DNA of 9,881 bases from contig CALDWC010000006.1 in NCBI GenBank assembly GCA_937923945.1, positions 1 through 9,881 on the forward strand. Reading direction: 5' to 3'. Source of the stretch: an uncultured Treponema sp. (lineage in GTDB: Bacteria > Spirochaetota > Spirochaetia > Treponematales > Treponemataceae). Position 1 is the first letter of the stretch, and each line of letters begins with the position of its first letter. Shown here piece by piece: positions 1-4,700 of this stretch. The translations under genes and the position numbers were made by a program. The notes under the pieces are model-generated. The model made no database searches and was not told the DNA's origin. It was given only the letters and a program-made list of their open reading frames with translations.

Positions 1-78
1 TCGCATTACCTCAGGTAAGATGATCGCATTACCTCAGGTAAGATGATCGCATTACCTCAGGTAAGATGATCGCATTAC
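1..78. repeat. 23-bp tandem repeat array, three full copies plus a 9-bp partial copy
   Basis: Three identical 23-bp units start at 1, 24 and 47, and a partial fourth occupies 70-78. The array touches the window edge, so more copies may lie to the left. Each unit carries the near-perfect palindrome TTACCTCAGGTAA (6-bp arms around a central C). The period is not a multiple of three, so the array cannot be a repeated protein segment in one frame. Perfect identity between copies indicates recent expansion or active homogenisation. Function is unknown. Confidence 0.95.
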
Positions 79-136
79 GTTTTTACCGACAAAACGCAAA
101 ATTAAAACTGGAAACTTTTTAGCTTATTTCGTATAT

Positions 137-162
137 TTAAGGAAACGCTGATTAAAGGCTTG
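137..162 (+). repeat. 26-bp direct repeat, left copy
   Basis: The sequence from 137 to 162, with core AAGGAAACGCTGATTAA, is identical over 26 bp to 562-587. After five mostly different bases both copies continue with GTTTAAC, giving 34 matches over 38 positions (137-174 against 562-599). The two copies lie 425 bp apart in the same orientation and bracket the terminator, the hairpins and the second tandem array. A diverged copy overlaps the nrdA stop codon at 3219-3236. This is probably a dispersed intergenic repeat. No transposase is nearby. Confidence 0.9.
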
Positions 163-177
163 TCGCCGTTTAACAGC

Positions 178-201
178 AACTTTGCTTCGCAAAGTTTTTT
201 T
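178..201 (+). terminator. intrinsic terminator of a gene to the left of the window
   Basis: Arms AACTTTGC (178-185) and GCAAAGTT (189-196) form a perfect 8-bp stem with a TTC loop, and a run of seven T starts at 195. On the plus strand this is a standard rho-independent terminator; the minus strand lacks a T tract after the stem. It probably ends a transcript arriving from the left. The right arm and T tract are then partly duplicated, with GCAAAG recurring at 189, 208 and 226, which suggests local tandem duplication of the terminator's 3' half. Confidence 0.65.
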
Positions 202-240
202 GCAGAAGCAAAGTTTTTTGCAAAAGCAAAGTATCTCCTT

Positions 241-288
241 CATTGTTTCTCAATGTTCAGTATAATAAGGTAGATTCTGAACATTTTT
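241..288 (+). other. two mutually exclusive hairpins, attenuator-like
   Basis: CATTG (241-245) and CAATG (251-255) form a 5-bp stem with a 5-nt loop. AATGTTCAG (252-260) and CTGAACATT (277-285) form a perfect 9-bp stem with a 16-nt loop, followed by more T so that five T occupy 284-288. The arms share 252-255, so only one hairpin can form in an RNA at a time. The second loop contains TATAAT (261-266), which could instead be a -10 box, although the only candidate -35 (TTCATT, 239-244) is poor. No reading frame follows, so a regulatory role is not established. Confidence 0.4.
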
Positions 289-320
289 GAAAGATGCCCT
301 CAATTCTCGATTGAAGAAAT

Positions 321-573
321 CAGTGGCACTCTTAAGTACTATACAGCGCCTCTCTTAAGCACTATACAGTGGCACTCTTAAGTACTATACAGCGCCTCTC
401 TTAAGCGCTATACAGTGGCACTCTTAAGTACTATACAGTGCCTCTCTTAAGCGCTATACACTGACACTTTAAGGCGCTGTACAGTGGCAGTTTAAAGTAC
501 TATAAAGCGACACTATAAAGCGCTATACATCGGCAGTATTAAGCGCTATACAGTGCCTCTCTTAAGGAAACGC
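321..573. repeat. 23-bp tandem array of ten units plus a partial unit, with 46-bp higher-order structure
   Basis: Ten consecutive units of exactly 23 bp begin at 321, 344, 367, 390, 413, 436, 459, 482, 505 and 528. A partial eleventh begins at 551 and merges into the 26-bp direct repeat. Units 1, 3 and 5 are identical (type A: CAGTGGCACTC followed by TTAAGTACTATA). Units 2, 4 and 6 are type B (CAGCGCCTCTC or CAGTGCCTCTC followed by TTAAGCRCTATA). The first six units are therefore three 46-bp dimers, while units 7-10 have diverged. Most units contain CTTAAG and either AGTACT or AGCGCT palindromes. No reading frame runs through. Length conservation despite base changes suggests that spacing is constrained or that the array grew from dimers. 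Confidence 0.93.
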
Positions 574-587
574 TGATTAAAGGCTTG
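562..587 (+). repeat. 26-bp direct repeat, right copy
   Basis: This is identical to 137-162. It begins inside the TTAAG of the last, truncated array unit, so the junction between array and element is seamless. It is followed by ATATCGTTTAACGA, which contains a short palindrome (TCGTT, T, AACGA at 591-601) that the left copy lacks. The nrdA promoter starts 40 bp downstream. Confidence 0.9.
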
Positions 588-626
588 ATATCGTTTAACG
601 ACCTTTCCTTATAAAAAGTCCTTGAA

Positions 627-655
627 TTGACTAAAATTATTTCAATTACTATAAT
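627..655 (+). promoter_or_regulatory. sigma-70-type promoter of nrdA
   Basis: A -35 box TTGACT (627-632) and a perfect -10 box TATAAT (650-655) are separated by 17 bp, which is near-consensus. The expected start is about 662, giving a leader of about 25 nt before the ATG at 687. Two direct copies of ACGATTA (660-666 and 669-675) lie at the start site and could be an operator, though this is speculative. The TTG that would extend the nrdA frame upstream is the -35 box itself, which argues against that longer start. Confidence 0.8.
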
Positions 656-676
656 CCCCACGATTACTACGATTAA

Positions 677-680
677 TAGG
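677..680 (+). promoter_or_regulatory. weak ribosome binding site of nrdA
   Basis: TAGG lies 6 nt upstream of the ATG at 687 within an otherwise A/T-rich leader. It is short, but it supports 687 as the start, in agreement with the promoter position and with the N-terminus expected for an ATP-cone domain. Confidence 0.5.
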
Positions 681-686
681 TTTTTT

Positions 687-3221
687 ATGGATATTATTAA
701 ACGAACGGGAAAAAGTGAAGTCTATAACGGACAAAAAATTATTGATGCAATGGCAAAGGCGTTTGCAAGTACCGGTAAAAAAGTACCGGATGACGTATTT
801 GCAAAACTTCTCGCTTCCGTTGAAAAAAAACTTGCAGCGGAATCGATAAAATCGGTTGAAGTGATTCAAGATTTAGTTGAACGGGCTTTAATGGAAGAAG
901 GCTTTTTTGACGAAGCTAAGCGATATATTTTGTTCCGTCAAAAGCGAACCGAAAAGCGGCTTGCACGGAAAGAGCTGGTTATCCTGTTTGCTTCGGAAAA
1001 CTCGGAAGAAAACGAGCGCTTTGAAAAAGTTCTGGCAGGAATCCAGAAAGCCTATACGGATAATGCCTATGCGCTGCCGCTTCTCAATGCAAAGTACGCT
1101 TCTTTTGCAAAAGAACACATGAACCGAAACGAAAAACTCGCCGCATTGACGCGCGCCGCCTCGGAGTTAACCGCTCCCGAAACGCCGGACTGGCAGTATA
1201 TTGCCGCGCGCCTTCTCGACTACACGTATCGGGAAAACCTTGCGCGCGAAATGGAAACGCTCGGCATTACGAGCCTTTTTGAAAAGATTGACTATTTTAC
1301 CCGAGAAGGGATTTACGGCGATTATATTTTAACGCACTACTCAAAAGCGGAAATCGATGAGGCGGCGGCTTTTATTGATAACCGTCGCGATGAAAAATTT
1401 ACCTATGCAGGACTTGATCTCGTGCTGTCCCGCTACTGTTTACACACGCGACAGCATAAACCGATTGAAACACCGCAGGAAATGTTTTTGGTGATCGCCT
1501 TGCATCTCGCGATGAATGAAAAAAAAGAACGAATGCAGTGGGTGCAAAAATTTTACGATATGTTGTCACGGATGGAAGTAACGATGGCAACACCCACGTT
1601 GGCAAACGCTCGAAAGCCCTATCACCAACTGTCGTCGTGCTTTATTGATACGGTTCCCGACAGTCTTGATGGCATTTACCGCTCAATCGATAACTTTGCA
1701 AAAGTGTCAAAATTCGGTGGTGGCATGGGACTGTATTTCGGGAAAGTCCGCGCAACGGGAAGTACAATCCGCGGCTTTGAAGGAGCGGCGGGCGGAATTA
1801 TTCGTTGGATACGCCTCGTCAACGACACTGCAGTTGCCGTTGACCAGTTGGGCGTGCGGACGGGAGCGGTTGCCGTGTACCTCGATGTGTGGCACAAAGA
1901 TTTACCGGAATTTTTAAACTTGCGAACCAACAACGGCGATGATCGGCTCAAGGCGCACGATGTGTTTCCCGCCGTGTGTTATCCCGATCTTTTTTGGAAG
2001 ATGGCAAAAGAAGATTTGAATCAAAATTGGTACCTCATGTGTCCGCATGAAATTCTTTCCGTTAAAGGATATTCATTGGAAGATTATTGGGGCGAAGAAT
2101 GGGAAAATCGCTACCAAGATTGTGTACGCGATAACCGGATTACAAAGCGTGCCGTCCTCATCAAAGACATTGTTCGGTTGGTGTTAAAATCGGCAGTGGA
2201 AACGGGGACGCCTTTTGTGTTCAACCGCGATACGGTCAACCGCGCAAATCCGAATCCGCACAAGGGGATGATTTACTGTTCAAACCTCTGCACGGAAATT
2301 GCTCAAAATATGAGCGAAATACACCACCTTTCCACGGAAATGCAAACCGTTGACGGCGAAACCGTCATCGTAACAACGACAAAACCGGGCGATTTTGTCG
2401 TCTGTAATCTCGCATCCCTGTGTTTGGGAAACATTCCGGTTGAAAACGAAGCGTACCTCGCTGACGTCGTACGGACTGCCTGTCGCGCTCTTGACAACGT
2501 CATTGACTTAAACTTTTTTCCGATTCCCTACGCAGAGCTTACCGCAAAAGCGTCGCGGGCTATCGGTTTGGGCGTGAGCGGTTACCACCAAATGTTAGCA
2601 AAACGGCATATTGACTGGGAAAGCGAAGAGCACCTTCAATTTGCCGATCGCATTTTTGAATCTATTAACAAAGCGGCAATTTCGGCTTCCTCCGACAACG
2701 CTGCGGAAAAAGGCGCTTGTGCGTATTTTGCCGGTTCCGACTGGGAAACCGGAAGCTATTTTACCAAACGAAATTACACGTCACCGGAGTGGAAAGCTTT
2801 GGCGGAAAAAGTAAAACGCACCGGAATGCGAAACGCATATCTTCTCGCGATTGCGCCGACCAGTTCGACGAGCATTATCGCCGGTACGACTCCGGGCATC
2901 GACCCGCTCATGAAACGCTGGTTCTTAGAAGAAAAAAAAGGTACGATGCTCACCCGCACCGCGCCTGAATTGGGACCAGACACTTGGTGGTACTATAAAA
3001 ACGCCCACGAGCTGAATCAAAGTTTTTCAATCAGAGCCTGCGGTGTCCGCCAACGGCACATTGACCAAGCGCAGAGCATGAACTTGTACATCACGAATGA
3101 ATACACGATGCGGCAAGTGATGAATCTCTACATCCAAGCGTGGGAATGCGGCGTAAAAACCGTCTACTATATCCGTAGTAAATCGCTTGAAGTGAGTGAA
3201 TGCGAAAGCTGCTCATCGTAA
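687..3221 (+). CDS. nrdA: ribonucleoside-diphosphate reductase, class I, alpha (large) subunit
   Basis: This cytoplasmic enzyme reduces ribonucleoside diphosphates to deoxyribonucleotides for DNA synthesis, together with a radical-generating NrdB subunit. The 844-residue product starts with an ATP-cone (about residues 1-90), the allosteric activity site. The catalytic barrel carries SSCF (Cys318) and NLCTEI (Asn533, Cys535, Glu537), matching the thiyl-radical Cys and its Asn/Glu partners. VVCNLASL (Cys573) completes the reducing pair with Cys318. The tyrosine pair Tyr827-Tyr828 in TVYYIRS fits the radical-transfer relay, and Cys839/Cys842 in the C-terminal tail fit the shuttle thiols. The gap between Cys535 and Cys573 is longer than I recall for the E. 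coli enzyme, suggesting a small insertion. The start at 687 was chosen because KRTGKSEVYNGQKI opens the ATP-cone and the upstream extension covers the promoter. No nrdB adjoins; T. pallidum also keeps the two genes apart. NrdR-type control is possible but no clear NrdR box pair is seen. Confidence 0.96.
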   Translation: MDIIKRTGKSEVYNGQKIIDAMAKAFASTGKKVPDDVFAKLLASVEKKLAAESIKSVEVIQDLVERALMEEGFFDEAKRYILFRQKRTEKRLARKELVILFASENSEENERFEKVLAGIQKAYTDNAYALPLLNAKYASFAKEHMNRNEKLAALTRAASELTAPETPDWQYIAARLLDYTYRENLAREMETLGITSLFEKIDYFTREGIYGDYILTHYSKAEIDEAAAFIDNRRDEKFTYAGLDLVLSRYCLHTRQHKPIETPQEMFLVIALHLAMNEKKERMQWVQKFYDMLSRMEVTMATPTLANARKPYHQLSSCFIDTVPDSLDGIYRSIDNFAKVSKFGGGMGLYFGKVRATGSTIRGFEGAAGGIIRWIRLVNDTAVAVDQLGVRTGAVAVYLDVWHKDLPEFLNLRTNNGDDRLKAHDVFPAVCYPDLFWKMAKEDLNQNWYLMCPHEILSVKGYSLEDYWGEEWENRYQDCVRDNRITKRAVLIKDIVRLVLKSAVETGTPFVFNRDTVNRANPNPHKGMIYCSNLCTEIAQNMSEIHHLSTEMQTVDGETVIVTTTKPGDFVVCNLASLCLGNIPVENEAYLADVVRTACRALDNVIDLNFFPIPYAELTAKASRAIGLGVSGYHQMLAKRHIDWESEEHLQFADRIFESINKAAISASSDNAAEKGACAYFAGSDWETGSYFTKRNYTSPEWKALAEKVKRTGMRNAYLLAIAPTSSTSIIAGTTPGIDPLMKRWFLEEKKGTMLTRTAPELGPDTWWYYKNAHELNQSFSIRACGVRQRHIDQAQSMNLYITNEYTMRQVMNLYIQAWECGVKTVYYIRSKSLEVSECESCSS

Positions 3222-3266
3222 GGAAACGATGGTTAATTCGCGAGTAAATTAATCAGTGCCTCCATT
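3219..3266. repeat. diverged inverted pair of the 26-bp repeat element at the nrdA 3' end
   Basis: TAAGGAAACGATGGTTAA (3219-3236) matches the first 18 bases of the TAAGG... core of the 26-bp element at 16 of 18 positions, and its first three bases are the nrdA stop codon. TTAATCAGTGCCTCCATT (3249-3266) matches the reverse complement of the same core at 13 of 18. Together they form an imperfect inverted repeat around a 12-nt spacer. It has no T tract directly behind it, so it is not a convincing terminator. CAGTGCCTC (3254-3262) is also identical to the opening of array units at 436 and 551. Confidence 0.6.
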
Positions 3267-3312
3267 CGTATTTCCAAAAAATAAATTTTATGTGGTTTTT
3301 GCTTTTTTACCA

Positions 3313-3341
3313 TTGACAAAAGAGCAAAAATTTAGGATGAT
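3313..3341 (+). promoter_or_regulatory. probable promoter of gltS
   Basis: A consensus -35 box TTGACA (3313-3318) is followed after 17 bp by GATGAT (3336-3341), a weak -10 with four of six consensus bases. TAGGAT (3333-3338) is an alternative at a short 14-bp spacing. The -35 is strong and the -10 uncertain, which is compatible with an activated promoter. The spacer after nrdA (3222-3368) otherwise contains only T-rich sequence and the diverged repeat. Confidence 0.45.
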
Positions 3342-3368
3342 TATCCAACAAAAAATATTGGAGGCTTT

Positions 3369-4598
3369 ATGTCATTTCAGATTTTAGATAGTGTATTCAC
3401 AATAAGTATGGATGCAATTTTTACACTTGCTTTTGCAGGTGTTTTGTTGCTTATCGGCTATGGAATACGAAATAAAATAGGCTTTTTGCAAAAGTTTTGC
3501 ATTCCGGCTCCGGTCGTGGGTGGTTTTCTTTTTATGCTTATTACTTGGCTCGGGCATATTACCCACTCGTTTGCATTTAACTTTGAAAACATATATCAAA
3601 ACTTTTTTATGCTCGCCTTTTTTACCACAGTCGGATTGGGCGCGAGTTATAAACTGCTGATCAAGGGCGGAAAACTGCTCGTGATATACTGGCTTATTGC
3701 CGGAGTCGTTTCTATTTTGCAGAATGTTTTAGGAATCGGTATTGCGAAACTTATAAATATTGATGCGCCGTACGCCTTGCTTTCCAGTGCAATTTCAATG
3801 ATCGGCGGTCATGGGGCTGCGGGTGCATACGGGGGAACATTTGCGGAAATGGGATATGCACAAGCACCGGTAGTCGGAGCCGCCGCAGCAACATTCGGTT
3901 TAATTTCTGCAGTTCTCCTCGGCGGTCCGCTGGGAAACAGACTTATCAAAAAACATAATCTCAAACCGGATGAAAGCGAAAATTTCGATTCTTCTGTAGA
4001 AAATGTAAATACCGCTTCGCACAAAGAACTTTCATCATTGGACGTCATGAAAAATGTCGTAGTTATCTTTGTTTGTATGGCAATCGGTTCGCTTCTTTCA
4101 GGCGGGATCAGCAAACTCATAAACTTATCCTTTCCGACTTATGTCGGCGCCATGTTCGTTGCGGTACTCGTCCGAAATCTGAACGAAGTTTTTCACTTCT
4201 ATCACTTTGATTTTCCGCTTGTTGACGGTATCGGCAATGTGATGCTCAGCTTGTATCTTTCGCTTGCGCTTATGACATTAAAATTGTGGGAACTTGTCGG
4301 TTTAATCGGCGGCGTTCTGGTTATTGTACTCGCCCAAGTGGTTATGCTGGCTCTTTTGTCTTACTTTGTTATCTTTCGATTATTGGGGGGAAATTACGAT
4401 GCAGCAGTTATGTGTGCCGGTTTATGCGGTCACGGACTCGGCGCTACGCCCTCAGCTATCGTCAATATGACCGCAATCAATGAAAAATACGGAATGAGCC
4501 GAAAAGCAATGATGATTGTTCCTATTGTCGGTGCGTTCTTAGTTGATATTATTTATCAGCCGCAAACGATTTGGTTTATTTCGCAATTTGTCAAATAA
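3369..4598 (+). CDS. gltS: sodium:glutamate symporter, GltS family
   Basis: This is an inner-membrane carrier that takes up glutamate with Na+. The 409-residue length is close to the E. coli protein. The sequence is almost entirely hydrophobic helices apart from one polar cytoplasmic-type loop at about residues 192-226. Family landmarks are IPAPVVGGFL near residue 45, LAFFTTVGL near 82, the re-entrant-loop signature MIGGHGAAGAY (144-154) and its pseudo-symmetric partner GLCGHGLGATPSAIVNMTAI (351-370). The two motifs in opposite halves match the inverted-repeat fold of this family. The start has a strong ribosome site, GGAGG (3360-3364), 4 nt before the ATG. The chemoreceptor gene follows 102 bp downstream in the same direction, with only a weak TCGGA/TCCGA hairpin (4599-4618) and no T tract between them, so cotranscription is possible. 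In an amino-acid-fermenting host this would supply glutamate as substrate, which is an inference. Confidence 0.93.
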   Translation: MSFQILDSVFTISMDAIFTLAFAGVLLLIGYGIRNKIGFLQKFCIPAPVVGGFLFMLITWLGHITHSFAFNFENIYQNFFMLAFFTTVGLGASYKLLIKGGKLLVIYWLIAGVVSILQNVLGIGIAKLINIDAPYALLSSAISMIGGHGAAGAYGGTFAEMGYAQAPVVGAAAATFGLISAVLLGGPLGNRLIKKHNLKPDESENFDSSVENVNTASHKELSSLDVMKNVVVIFVCMAIGSLLSGGISKLINLSFPTYVGAMFVAVLVRNLNEVFHFYHFDFPLVDGIGNVMLSLYLSLALMTLKLWELVGLIGGVLVIVLAQVVMLALLSYFVIFRLLGGNYDAAVMCAGLCGHGLGATPSAIVNMTAINEKYGMSRKAMMIVPIVGAFLVDIIYQPQTIWFISQFVK

Positions 4599-4638
4599 TC
4601 GGACTACACTTTTTCCGAAAAAGCAGCGCCGGTTTTGC

Positions 4639-4695
4639 ATGACGGCTATGAGGAGAGACTTTTTAAGAAATACGCAAAAGGAGAGGAGTGGTTAG
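4639..4695 (+). CDS. possible 18-codon upstream ORF before the chemoreceptor gene
   Basis: An ATG at 4639 opens a frame of 18 codons (MTAMRRDFLRNTQKERSG) that stops at 4693-4695, 5 nt before the receptor ATG. It lies in a different frame and overlaps the receptor's ribosome binding site (about 4679-4688), so its translation could interfere with, or couple to, receptor translation. It has no good ribosome site of its own, and no sequence family is recognised. It may be chance. Confidence 0.15.
   Translation: MTAMRRDFLRNTQKERSG
4679..4688 (+). promoter_or_regulatory. ribosome binding site deciding the chemoreceptor start
   Basis: A purine-rich AGGAGAGGAG run (4679-4688) precedes the ATG at 4701 by 12 nt, slightly long but acceptable. 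The frame is open upstream to a TTG at 4635, but that start has no Shine-Dalgarno sequence. It would also add 22 charged residues before the signal-anchor helix, which is unusual for this receptor type. Confidence 0.6.
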
Positions 4696-4700
4696 CTATT

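Noticed and set aside
359..373. NrdR box upstream of nrdA
   Set aside because: CACTATACAGTG has CACT/AGTG arms, but its 4-bp centre is shorter than in the NrdR consensus, it recurs imperfectly in only some units, and no correctly spaced pair is present.
321..573. CRISPR array
   Set aside because: Units are contiguous 23-bp repeats without unique spacers, and no cas gene is nearby.
321..573. Iteron-type replication origin
   Set aside because: Repeat length is near that of iterons, but there is no rep gene, dnaA box cluster or partition gene, and the surroundings are chromosomal housekeeping genes.
627..686. N-terminal extension of nrdA from a TTG at 627
   Set aside because: The TTG is the -35 box of a near-consensus promoter whose start would be about 662, and the added residues are low-complexity and precede a normal ATP-cone start at 687.
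4599..4618. Terminator after gltS
   Set aside because: The TCGGA/TCCGA stem is 5 bp with a 10-nt loop and is followed by A residues, not T.
4635..4700. Longer chemoreceptor start at the TTG at 4635
   Set aside because: It has no ribosome site and would put charged residues before the signal anchor; the ATG at 4701 has a purine-rich ribosome site.
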